In this document: piece by piece, positions 1-6,740 of the stretch
Position numbering within the stretch: the stretch's first letter is position 1
Layout: the number at the start of each line of letters is the position of its first letter
DNA from: Microbacterium sp. SD291
Lineage (GTDB): Bacteria > Actinomycetota > Actinomycetes > Actinomycetales > Microbacteriaceae
Direction: 5' to 3'
Length of the DNA: 64,000 bases
Assembly: GCF_017355365.1 (NCBI RefSeq)
Contig: NZ_JADIJR010000018.1
Location: 1 to 64,000, forward strand
Made by a program: the position numbers and the translations under genes
The notes under the pieces: generated by a model
The model's database searches: none
The model's input: the letters and a program-made list of their open reading frames with translations, nothing else
What the model was told of the DNA's origin: nothing

Positions 1-414
1 GTGTACGCCTCTGCGATGACACGTGGTGTGATGTCGGTGACGGGGGTGATTCCGAACTTCGGGATCAGGATGCTGTGAGCGATCCTCTTCCCTTCGGTGA
101 ACCACCCTCGTGAGATCTCTTCCTGCGCGAGGAGCAGCTCTGAGTGCTTGAGCCATTTCGCGACGACGGAGGAGAACGCCGCATCGTCCGTGTCGCCGTG
201 GGTGTCGCTCTCGGGCGAGGTCTCCTGGAACAGTCTGGGGAAGCGCCCGTTGAGTTCGCGTTTGCCGGGCGGCCTCGGATGCGGCACGCGTTTGAGTGCG
301 CTTGCGCACGCCGTCGAAGCGGCAGTACTCCTGCCGGATGCGTATACGTCCATCAGCGAGCGCGTGGACTTGGAAGTCTCCACGCTCGCCCGGGCTCAGT
401 GAGACACGAGGCAT
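1..414 (-). pseudogene. Tyrosine recombinase (integrase), N-terminal part, apparently frameshifted, runs off the left edge
   Basis: Reading leftwards from the ATG at 414-412, the first frame looks like an integrase amino-terminal arm-binding domain (MPRVSLSPGERGDFQ, then DGRIRIRQEY and RFDGVRKR). From about 257 downwards a frame shifted by one base gives what looks like the helical core-binding domain (ELNGRFPRLFQ, VVAKWLKHSELLL, KFGITPVTDITP). The halves join well if one base near the TTT run at 261-263 is dropped, so this is either a frameshifted gene or a sequence error. The catalytic R-H-R-Y domain would lie outside the window. The start shares a base with the stop of the excisionase gene (TGATG), so the two are translationally coupled. 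Together with the adjacent tRNA this marks the end of an integrative element. Confidence 0.65.
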
Positions 415-656
415 CAGGCGGCTTCGAGCTTATGGAGCCACTCGAGCACCGCCCGCTTGTTCCATCGCAGGTGCTTCCCGAGCTTGAACGGCTTCGGGCC
501 GGAGCCGATCTTCTGCCAGTAGTAGATCGTCTGCTTCGGCACCTGAAGGTAGTTGCTCAGCTCGTCGATCGTAAGCAGGTCCGGCAGATCGGTTACGTGC
601 CGACCGTCAGCCAGATCGTCGGTCAGGGTCGTACTGGGGGTGGTTTCCGTCGTCAT
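414..656 (-). CDS. Excisionase-family helix-turn-helix protein (recombination directionality factor)
   Basis: 80-residue protein starting at the ATG at 656-654, where a GGTATGTGGTGG stretch can act as ribosome site; a longer frame to 806 exists but would run through the tRNA-side spacer. The core LLTIDELSNYLQVPKQTIYY, followed by WQKIGSGPKPFKLGKHLRW and an R-A-V-L-E-W-L end, is the classic MerR-like winged helix-turn-helix of excisionases (HTH_17). Such proteins bend DNA at attachment sites and steer the neighbouring integrase towards excision. The stop overlaps the integrase start, giving a xis-int unit transcribed away from the tRNA. An alternative role as a plain transcription regulator of the element is possible. 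Confidence 0.85.
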   Translation of the reverse strand: MTTETTPSTTLTDDLADGRHVTDLPDLLTIDELSNYLQVPKQTIYYWQKIGSGPKPFKLGKHLRWNKRAVLEWLHKLEAA

Positions 657-675
657 GGCCACCACATACCCAGTT

Positions 676-698
676 TTCGGTCGTTGGTGATTGGCGAC
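676..698. repeat. Inverted repeat in the attachment-site arm
   Basis: CGGTCG and CGACCG are separated by an 11-base loop, upstream of the excisionase gene and between it and the tRNA. Its place suggests an operator of the xis-int promoter or a protein site of the recombination complex; this is inference from position only. Confidence 0.4.
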
Positions 699-723
699 CG
701 TTTCCGGTGATCGAGTGGTGTTG

Positions 724-743
724 AAAAAGGGTGCAAAAAGGGT
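724..743. repeat. Two AAAAAGGGT direct repeats, 11 bp apart
   Basis: AAAAAGGGT occurs at 724-732 and again at 735-743, one helical turn apart, in an otherwise GC-rich spacer between the excisionase gene and the tRNA. Arm-type integrase or excisionase sites of tyrosine-recombinase elements are often such short phased repeats, so these are candidates for them. Confidence 0.45.
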
Positions 744-786
744 ACTGGCCCCTATTTCGGCCTCGTCTACTGGATCATGAAACACG

Positions 787-813
787 AAAAACCCCTGGTC
801 ACCCAAGGGTTTT
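787..813 (-). terminator. Intrinsic terminator downstream of tRNA-Ala
   Basis: On the minus strand an 11-bp stem (AAAACCCTTGG with CCAGGGGTTTT, one G-U pair) closes on GTGA and is followed by a T run. It lies 5 bases after the tRNA 3' end, and probably also forms part of the attachment region. Confidence 0.75.
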
Positions 814-817
814 CACG

Positions 818-890
818 TGGACCTGAGGGGATTCGAACCCCTGACCCCCTGCATGCCATGCAGGTGCGCTACCAGCTGCGCCACAGGCCC
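818..890 (-). tRNA. tRNA-Ala (anticodon GGC)
   Basis: 73-nt cloverleaf without an encoded CCA. Acceptor stem GGGCCTG pairs with CAGGTCC and contains the G3-U70 pair that is the identity element for alanyl-tRNA synthetase; discriminator base is A. The anticodon stem CCTGC/GCAGG closes on ATGGCAT, giving anticodon GGC (855-857) for GCC codons. The T arm has GGTTCGAATCC. Integrase and excisionase genes lie directly beyond its 3' end, so this tRNA is the likely integration target, with its 3' part restored by the element. Confidence 0.97.
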
Positions 891-1039
891 AGATGCTTCC
901 CCGGACCGGCCGGGGCAACTTGAAAAGAGTACTACAGGAATCTGCACGAGCACCAATCGAGCCGCGAGACCCGGGCGCGTCGGGGATGCTCTTCCCCCCA
1001 GCCGGAACAACGCCGCGGGCTCGCGCGTTCCACTTCAGC

Positions 1040-2104
1040 GTGAGCATCCTCGACAGCATCGTGATCGGCGCAGGGCAGGCGGGCCTGTCGGCCTCGTACC
1101 ACCTGACCCGGCTGGGCATCACCCACGTGGTGCTCGACTCCGATGCCGAACCGGGCGGCGCCTGGCGGCATCGCTGGGATGCGCTCACGATGCGGGACGT
1201 GCACGGAGTGGCCGAGCTCCCCGGTGAGGCTCCACCGCCCCGTGACGAACAGCGTGCGAACGTCGCCGTCCCGGCGTACTTCGCCGCCTACGAGCGCACG
1301 CACGGACTCCCCGTCGTCCGCCCTGTGCGGGTCGACCGTGTCGACGATGAGGACGGCATCCTCGTCGTGCGCGCAGGGCATCGCGAATGGCGCGCCCGCA
1401 CCCTCGTGAACGCGACCGGCACCTGGACCCAGCCGTTCCTGCCCCACTACCCGGGGATGGAGACGTTCCTCGGCGAGCAGCTGCACACGGTGGAGTATCC
1501 GGGGCCGGAGCATTTCGCGGGCAAGCGCGTGCTCGTGGTCGGCGGCGGTGCGTCCGCGGTGCAGTTTCTGGGCGCGCTCGCCCCGCTCACGGACACGCTG
1601 TGGGCGACTCGGCGGGAGCCGATCTGGCGTGATGACGACTTCACGCCGGAGGCCGGCGCCGCGGCGGTGGCCCTCGTCGAGCAGCGGGTCGCCGCAGGGC
1701 TCCCGCCGCAGAGCGTGGTCAGCGTCACCGGCCTCATGCTGCGCCCACAGGAGCAGGAGGCCGAGAGGCTCGGCGTGTATGCGGCGAGGCGGCCGATGTT
1801 CGACCGCATCGAACCCGACGGCGTCCGATGGGCCGACGGCTCCTTCGAGCGCGTCGACGTGATCCTGTGGGCGACCGGCTTCCGGCCGGCCATCGGGCAT
1901 CTCGCACCGTTGCATCTGCGCAGCGCCGCCGGCGGCATCCAGCTCGATCGCCACGGCCGGGGCACGACCTCCGTCGCCGACCCGCGCATCCAGCTCGTCG
2001 GCTACGGTCCCTCCGCCAGCACGATCGGGGCCAACAGGGCGGGCAGGTCGGCTGCGAAGGGCGTGCAGCGGATGCTGGCCGCCGAACTCGCCGCCATGGG
2101 GTGA
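1040..2104 (+). CDS. Flavin-containing monooxygenase / NAD(P)-binding oxidoreductase (CzcO-like)
   Basis: 354-residue protein read from the GTG at 1040, which directly precedes the FAD-binding start (VSILDSIVIGAGQAG); upstream in-frame codons add only a low-complexity stretch. GAGQAG (residues 10-15) is the FAD dinucleotide fold, GGGASAV the NADPH fold, and FLGEQLHTVEY matches the FxGxxxHxxxY fingerprint of flavin monooxygenases. VNATGTW and WATGFRP are the two ATG motifs of this family. It should oxygenate a small substrate using NADPH and O2; the substrate is unknown. It stands alone between the tRNA and a membrane-protein pair, with no clear promoter at the TANNNT-N6 spacing seen elsewhere here. 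Confidence 0.85.
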   Translation: MSILDSIVIGAGQAGLSASYHLTRLGITHVVLDSDAEPGGAWRHRWDALTMRDVHGVAELPGEAPPPRDEQRANVAVPAYFAAYERTHGLPVVRPVRVDRVDDEDGILVVRAGHREWRARTLVNATGTWTQPFLPHYPGMETFLGEQLHTVEYPGPEHFAGKRVLVVGGGASAVQFLGALAPLTDTLWATRREPIWRDDDFTPEAGAAAVALVEQRVAAGLPPQSVVSVTGLMLRPQEQEAERLGVYAARRPMFDRIEPDGVRWADGSFERVDVILWATGFRPAIGHLAPLHLRSAAGGIQLDRHGRGTTSVADPRIQLVGYGPSASTIGANRAGRSAAKGVQRMLAAELAAMG

Positions 2105-2142
2105 GCGTCCGGAAGTCGTGTTCGGTAGGGGAGCCGCGTCAC

Positions 2143-2148
2143 TACGCT
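2143..2148 (+). promoter_or_regulatory. -10 element TACGCT, leaderless layout
   Basis: TACGCT ends six bases before the ATG at 2155, placing the expected transcription start on the start codon. Confidence 0.55.
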
Positions 2149-2154
2149 GTGAGC

Positions 2155-2940
2155 ATGATCCGCATCGCCCTCCTGGTCGTCTGGCTGCTCCTCTCGGCGT
2201 GGCTCGTCATCTGGACCGGCGAGGGACTGTTCGGCAGGAACCAGCGGGACTCGATCCTCCCGTTCGGCGGCGGGCTCGGCGGGCCGATCATGATCGGCGT
2301 CGCCTGGGGCCTGATCCTCACCTTCGGCGGCACCATGTCGGGACTCGGCCGCCGGCGGAAGGTGCGCGGCGATGCGCAGATCGGCGTGGGGCGCATCGTG
2401 GAGGTCTCCCGGACCGGCCTGACCGTGAACGACGTGCCGCAGTACGACCTGTTCATCCGGGTGACCCCGCGTGCCGGTGACGAGTTCGTCGGCCAGCTGC
2501 GGATGCTGGTGGATGCAGCGGAGGTCGCAGCCCCTCAGCCCGGCCTTCCGGTGCCGGTGCGCTACAGCCTCACGGATCAGGACACCGTGGAGCTGGCGGA
2601 TATCACGGACCCCGTCGTGCGCGATGCGATGCTGCAGTGGCGCATCGAGCGCGGCCTGATCGATCCGACGCAGGTCCGTGCCCGCACCACCGGCATGCAG
2701 ATTCCGGCATCCGTGCTGGACGTCAGGCCGACCGGGCGCCGCAGGGAAGGGCAGAGCGAGCTCGCACTGAGGGTGCTGATGGCGCCGGACGGTGCATCGA
2801 CCTGGGAGGCGGAGACCACCGTGTTCGTGTTCCCGGAGGCGATCTCCCGGCTGCAGGTCGGGTCTCCCGTCTGGGCCTTCTACCGGCGTGAGGATCCGCA
2901 CACCGTCGCGGTGACGATCGAGCAGGAGGCGGGCCGATGA
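2155..2940 (+). CDS. Membrane protein of unknown function with a cytoplasmic or secreted C-terminal domain
   Basis: 261 residues from the ATG at 2155. Two hydrophobic segments lie near the N-terminus (about residues 2-20 and 42-60, the second with GGPIMIGVAWGLILTFGG), then about 200 soluble residues. These contain two similar halves, each with a beta-rich stretch (VGRIVEVSRTGLTVNDVPQY and SVLDVRPTGRRREGQSELAL) ending in a phrase about pressure to VRYSL or AFYRRED, suggesting a tandem duplication of a small barrel domain. I do not recognise a named family. The ATG of the next gene overlaps its stop (ATGA), so both are made together. Confidence 0.8.
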   Translation: MIRIALLVVWLLLSAWLVIWTGEGLFGRNQRDSILPFGGGLGGPIMIGVAWGLILTFGGTMSGLGRRRKVRGDAQIGVGRIVEVSRTGLTVNDVPQYDLFIRVTPRAGDEFVGQLRMLVDAAEVAAPQPGLPVPVRYSLTDQDTVELADITDPVVRDAMLQWRIERGLIDPTQVRARTTGMQIPASVLDVRPTGRRREGQSELALRVLMAPDGASTWEAETTVFVFPEAISRLQVGSPVWAFYRREDPHTVAVTIEQEAGR

Positions 2941-3464
2941 ATCCTCTCGACACCCTGATCTGGCTGGTGAACTTCCCGGCCTCGCGTGGCTACGCGATGG
3001 TCTTCATCGCCGGCTTCTCGATCCTCGGCCTGTTCGCGATGTCGCTGTCGGGTGCGACACCGGATGCCGCGCTGCGCCGCATCCGGGAGCGGGAGGGGCT
3101 GCTGCGTCCGGAGGACGCGCCGCGCGGCGTGATCGGCAGGAGCGTCCTGCGATACGTGTTCCGCGTTCTCGCGGTGCTCATGCTGGCGAACCTCGCGATC
3201 GGCATCCTGAGCCTCACAGGCGTCCCGGTGACGCGGGCGTACATCCATGAGCACGGCCAGCCGACCACGGCGACGCGCGACGGCGACTGGGTGACCTTCA
3301 CGACGAGCACCGGAGTCGAGTACACGCTGGAGAGCGACTTCTTCACCCCTGCGGTGTACCCGGATCGCGATGCGTTCATCTCCTCCGGCGACCAGGTCGT
3401 CGTGCGGTACCTGCCAGGCCACCCGCAGGCGTTCGTCATCGACAGCACGCAGACGCCGCGCTGA
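2937..3464 (+). CDS. Small membrane protein of unknown function
   Basis: 175 residues. Hydrophobic segments at about 18-38 and 75-97 flank a charged cytoplasmic loop (RRIREREGLLRPEDAPRG); the last 80 residues are soluble and beta-rich, ending with a VVRYLPGHPQAFVIDS phrase that echoes the VRYSLTD phrase of its upstream partner. The gene begins inside the stop of that partner (ATGA), so the two probably form a complex or share a task at the membrane. No enzymatic motif is visible and I do not assign a function. Confidence 0.8.
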   Translation: MNPLDTLIWLVNFPASRGYAMVFIAGFSILGLFAMSLSGATPDAALRRIREREGLLRPEDAPRGVIGRSVLRYVFRVLAVLMLANLAIGILSLTGVPVTRAYIHEHGQPTTATRDGDWVTFTTSTGVEYTLESDFFTPAVYPDRDAFISSGDQVVVRYLPGHPQAFVIDSTQTPR

Positions 3465-3493
3465 GCGCCCAGCCGCGTGCCCGGAGGGGCGCG

Positions 3494-3499
3494 TAGGGT
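3494..3499 (+). promoter_or_regulatory. -10 element TAGGGT, leaderless layout
   Basis: TAGGGT followed by six bases and the ATG at 3506; no Shine-Dalgarno is needed or seen. Confidence 0.6.
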
Positions 3500-3505
3500 G
3501 AAGAC

Positions 3506-4204
3506 ATGTCGCGCATCATCGTCTTCGGCGGCCATGGCCGCATCGCCCTGCTGCTCGCACCGCTGCTGACCGCCCGCGGAGACGAGGTCACCGCCGTGAT
3601 CCGCAACCCCGCGCACGGCGCCGAGGTCGAGCAGGGCGGCGCGCACGCCCTCGTCGCCGATGTGGAGAGCCTCGACACGGATTCCCTCGCCGAGATCATC
3701 CGCGGACACGATGCGGTCGTGTGGTCGGCCGGCGCCGGAGGGGGCGAGGCCTCCCGGACATACGCGGTCGATCGCGACGCCGCGATCCGCACGATGGATG
3801 CCGCCGGGAGCGCCGGCGTCCGCCGCTATCTGATGGTCTCCTGGATCGGGTCGAAGGCCGACCACGGCGTGCAGCCGGATGCCGACTTCTTCCCGTACGC
3901 GGACGCGAAGTGGGCGGCGGACGAATACCTGCGGGCGAGCGGCCTCGACTACACCGTGCTCGGACCGGGAACTCTCACCTTCGACGAGCCGACCGGCCTC
4001 ATCGAACTCGACGCACCGGGTCGCGGCGCCGTCTCCCGCGCGGATGTCGCGGCCGTGATCGCCGCCGCTCTCGTGCAGCCGGCCACCGTCGGGCGGACGA
4101 TCCGCTTCGGCAACGGCACGTCAGGCGCAGCGGAGACAGGCACCGCCGAGTCGAACACCGCCGACTCGCACACCGCCGAGCCGATCGAGACCGCTCTCGC
4201 GTGA
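3506..4204 (+). CDS. NAD(P)-binding SDR-like protein (NmrA/YwnB type)
   Basis: 232 residues. The N-terminus IIVFGGHGRIALLLAP is the glycine-rich NAD(P)-binding turn of atypical short-chain dehydrogenases, followed by VTAVIRNP, a DAVVWSAGAGGG strand and a Y-x-x-x-K-like YADAKWAADEYLRASGLDYT segment, typical of the NAD(P)-binding family PF13460. Proteins of this type act as epimerases, reductases or redox sensors; the substrate cannot be read from sequence. The last 30 residues are a Thr/Glu/Ala-rich tail (repeated TAE and ADS units) absent from most relatives. Its stop overlaps the GTG of the GH3 gene downstream. Confidence 0.85.
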   Translation: MSRIIVFGGHGRIALLLAPLLTARGDEVTAVIRNPAHGAEVEQGGAHALVADVESLDTDSLAEIIRGHDAVVWSAGAGGGEASRTYAVDRDAAIRTMDAAGSAGVRRYLMVSWIGSKADHGVQPDADFFPYADAKWAADEYLRASGLDYTVLGPGTLTFDEPTGLIELDAPGRGAVSRADVAAVIAAALVQPATVGRTIRFGNGTSGAAETGTAESNTADSHTAEPIETALA

Positions 4205-5343
4205 GCACCGGCACCCGGGTCATCGGCGCCATCGCCGCGCTGGTGATCGCCGCACTCGCCGCCGGCTGTGCACCCGAGCCGGGCGGCGCCTCGTCGACCG
4301 TGCGACCGCGGCAGGTCCCGGCTCCCTCGCCGTGGCCGACCGCTGACCCGGCGGCCGACCTCGTCCGCACGATGAGCACGGCCGAGCGGGCCGCGAGCAT
4401 CGTGATGGGGCACATCCCCGGCACGGATCCGGACGCGCTGCGTGCGTACATGGCGCAAGGGCTCGGCGGCTTCATCCTGATGGGTGCGAACATCCCCGCG
4501 ACGGAGCCGGAGCTGCAGGCCCTCACGACGGCGCTCGCAGTGGACTCCGCCCTGCCGCCGCTGATCGCCGTCGACCAGGAGGGCGGGCTCGTCTCCCGGC
4601 TGCACGACGACGTGTTCGCGGCATCCGACACGCTGAAGTCTCTTCCGGTCGCCGCCACGACCACAGCCTTCTCCGCGCGTGCAGAGCTCGTCGCGCGCGC
4701 CGGCATCACCGTGAACTTCGGCACGGTCGCCGACGTCACGGCCGACCCTGGGTCGTTCATCCACGGGCGGGCGCTCGGCGTCGATCCGGCGAGCGCCGCG
4801 GATCGGGTCGCCGCGGCCACGACGGCGCAGGAGCCGTATGTCGCCTCGACCCTCAAGCACTTCCCCGGGCACGGGGCGGCCGCAGGGGATTCCCATCACG
4901 CGATACCCCGCACGGAGCTGACTCTCGAGGACTGGCGCGGGGCGGATGCCGTGCCCTTCGCCGCGGGCATCGACGCGGGCGCCCGCCTGCTGATGTTCGG
5001 CCACCTGTCGTATCCCGCCATCGACGCCGCGCCGGCTTCGCTGTCGCCCGCCTGGTACGAGATCGCCCGGGAGGAGCTCGGCTTCGAGGGGGTGGCCGTC
5101 ACGGACGATCTAGGGATGCTGCAGTCGTCGGGGAATCCCGCCTACGCCGATCCCGTCGCGGTGGCGATCGCCGCGGTGGCGGCCGGAAGCGACCTGGTCC
5201 TGATGATCGCGGGATCCACATCCGACACGGCGGGGCAGATCGTGGACGGCCTCGTGGCGGCGGCCGAATCCGGCGCACTGCCGGAGGAGCGCCTCGAAGA
5301 GGCCGCGCTGCGCGTGATGCGGCTGCGCCTCGACCTCAGCTGA
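4201..5343 (+). CDS. nagZ: Glycoside hydrolase family 3 lipoprotein (beta-N-acetylhexosaminidase, NagZ-like)
   Basis: 380 residues from the GTG at 4201, which overlaps the preceding stop. A signal peptide ends in the lipobox LAAGC (cysteine near residue 22), so the enzyme is anchored outside the membrane. GH3 signatures are all present: DQEGGLVSR, KHFPGHG followed by GDSHHA (the Asp-His general acid of NagZ-type enzymes), and VTDDLGM carrying the nucleophilic aspartate. It should release N-acetylglucosamine from cell-wall fragments. Lipoprotein NagZ enzymes are usual in Gram-positive bacteria, whereas the Gram-negative form is cytosolic. It converges with the gene on the other strand; their ends overlap by 8 bases. 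Confidence 0.9.
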   Translation: MSTGTRVIGAIAALVIAALAAGCAPEPGGASSTVRPRQVPAPSPWPTADPAADLVRTMSTAERAASIVMGHIPGTDPDALRAYMAQGLGGFILMGANIPATEPELQALTTALAVDSALPPLIAVDQEGGLVSRLHDDVFAASDTLKSLPVAATTTAFSARAELVARAGITVNFGTVADVTADPGSFIHGRALGVDPASAADRVAAATTAQEPYVASTLKHFPGHGAAAGDSHHAIPRTELTLEDWRGADAVPFAAGIDAGARLLMFGHLSYPAIDAAPASLSPAWYEIAREELGFEGVAVTDDLGMLQSSGNPAYADPVAVAIAAVAAGSDLVLMIAGSTSDTAGQIVDGLVAAAESGALPEERLEEAALRVMRLRLDLS

Positions 5344-6196
5344 CCAGCCAGGCGTCGAGCAGGCGGCTCCGGATGACCGCACCGCGCTCGGCGAAGGCGC
5401 GCTGCCGGCGCACGTACTCCGCCTTGCCCTCTGCCGTCTCGATCGGCACCGGCACGACATCCCACGCGGCCAGATCGTAGGGGGCCGCCTCCATGTCGAG
5501 CAGCCTGATGTCGCGCGCCAGCTCGAATGCGTCCAGCAGCAGCTCGCCGGGAACCAGCGGCCCGAGCTTCATCGCCCACTTGTACAGATCCATGCCCGCG
5601 TGCAGGCAGCCAGGCTGCTCGAACAGGGGCTGCTCGTCGCGGCTGAGCGGCCTGCGGTTGCGCGGCACCGCTTCGGGGGTGAAGAAGCGGAACGCGTCGA
5701 AGTGCGTGCAGCGCAGGTCGTTGCTCTCCACGACCACGTCGGTGCCCGCCTGTCCGAGTCGCAGCGGCACCGGATGCCGGTGCTCATCCGCCCGGTACAC
5801 CATCGCCCACTCGTGCAGCCCGAAGCAGCCGAACTGACCGGGGCGCGATGCTGTGCGGCGCAGCATCCGCTCGACGAGTCCGGCGAGATCCGGCTTCTCC
5901 TTTGCGAACGCGACGGCATCCGGCGTCGCGCCGTCGGCCGTCGCGCCGGGGGAGTACCAGCGCCAGGAACGACGCTCGGCGGCATCCTCGAGCTCGACGC
6001 CGGCGCCCGGATGCCAGCGGGCGAGCTGCGCCGGCTTGTACGAGTAGTACGTGAACAGGAAGTCCCAGACCGGATGTCGCTCCCCCCGCGCCGCGCGTGC
6101 GCGGTGCTCCGCGGTCAGCGACTCCGCGCGCTCCCGGTGCTCCTCGGCGCGCGCGCTCCACTGCGCGCGCGGCAGGAGGGAGCGGATGGGAGGCAC
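5336..6196 (-). CDS. Conserved protein annotated in actinobacteria as 3-methyladenine DNA glycosylase
   Basis: 286 residues from the second of two adjacent GTG codons (6196-6194): TATCCT lies six bases before it, the spacing used throughout the window, which decides between the candidates; a longer frame to 6280 would pass through this promoter. The sequence WDFLFTYYSYKPAQLARWHPG, GCFGLHEWAMVYR and DLRCTHFDAFRFF are hallmarks of a family often labelled 3-methyladenine DNA glycosylase. No helix-hairpin-helix glycosylase fold is evident, so that name is carried over from general annotation practice and should be treated with reserve. Histidines and aspartates in HEW and HFDAF could bind metal. 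Confidence 0.7.
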   Translation of the reverse strand: MPPIRSLLPRAQWSARAEEHRERAESLTAEHRARAARGERHPVWDFLFTYYSYKPAQLARWHPGAGVELEDAAERRSWRWYSPGATADGATPDAVAFAKEKPDLAGLVERMLRRTASRPGQFGCFGLHEWAMVYRADEHRHPVPLRLGQAGTDVVVESNDLRCTHFDAFRFFTPEAVPRNRRPLSRDEQPLFEQPGCLHAGMDLYKWAMKLGPLVPGELLLDAFELARDIRLLDMEAAPYDLAAWDVVPVPIETAEGKAEYVRRQRAFAERGAVIRSRLLDAWLVS

Positions 6197-6202
6197 CACT
6201 CG

Positions 6203-6208
6203 AGGATA
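6203..6208 (-). promoter_or_regulatory. -10 element TATCCT, leaderless layout
   Basis: Minus-strand TATCCT, then CGAGTG, then the GTG at 6196. It fixes the start of the putative glycosylase gene. Confidence 0.6.
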
Positions 6209-6238
6209 GACGTCCAGTCGCCTCTCGGGCGCCAGGCG

Positions 6239-6244
6239 TAGAAT
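6239..6244 (+). promoter_or_regulatory. -10 element TAGAAT for the deacetylase/glycosyltransferase pair
   Basis: TAGAAT lies 34 bases before the ATG at 6279; the leader would be about 28 bases, with a CGGAG ribosome site at about 6263-6267. It is back to back with the promoter of the divergent gene. Confidence 0.5.
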
Positions 6245-6278
6245 CGGCGCATTCGGCCCCCGACCGGAGCGATACGCC

Positions 6279-6740
6279 ATGCCCTCTCCTGCATCCGATA
6301 CCCCGACCCCCGTGTTCGTCGACCCTCGCGGTCGACGTCGTCACTGGGCGGTGCTCGCGGCCTGGACGGGCTCCGCGCTCGCCGGAGCCTACCTCGTGCT
6401 CGTCGCCAGCGCCCTCCTCGGCGGACCCACCATCGACGCGCCCTTCCTGCCGTCCCCGGTGACCGCGGTCGGCCCCGCGCAGGAGACCACCTCGCTGGTC
6501 GTGACGCCGTCTGCCCCTGAGCCTGCCGACGAGGATCCGGAACCGGTCGCCGACGTCTCCGAGACGAGCCACGACGTCCCCGTCGAGGCCGTCGAGACGG
6601 TCACCCCCGCGCAGGCGACGGTCCCCGTCGTTCCCGTGACCGGAGACGTCGCTCCCGGCCAGTCCGAGAACGCCGCAGCCACCGGCGCGGAGCACCGGGC
6701 GACGCCGGAGCCCGGCGGTCCGGAGCGGCCTCAGCCGTGA
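6279..6740 (+). CDS. Small single-pass membrane protein upstream of the deacetylase/GT2 fusion
   Basis: 153 residues. A basic cytoplasmic start (DPRGRRRHW) precedes one membrane helix (about residues 24-48, [20 protein letters not shown]), then a long acidic Pro/Thr/Val/Glu-rich tail of low complexity that should be outside the cell. There is no recognised domain. Its stop overlaps the GTG of the following gene, so it is made in step with the polysaccharide enzyme and may be a tether, export helper or accessory subunit for it; that is inference from coupling. Confidence 0.7.
   Translation: MPSPASDTPTPVFVDPRGRRRHWAVLAAWTGSALAGAYLVLVASALLGGPTIDAPFLPSPVTAVGPAQETTSLVVTPSAPEPADEDPEPVADVSETSHDVPVEAVETVTPAQATVPVVPVTGDVAPGQSENAAATGAEHRATPEPGGPERPQP

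Noticed and set aside
6515..6533. CCTGAGCCTGCCGACGAGG as an inverted fourth copy of the dispersed repeat
   Set aside because: Only about 12 of 18 positions agree with the inverted core; chance similarity in a Pro/Glu-coding stretch is more likely.
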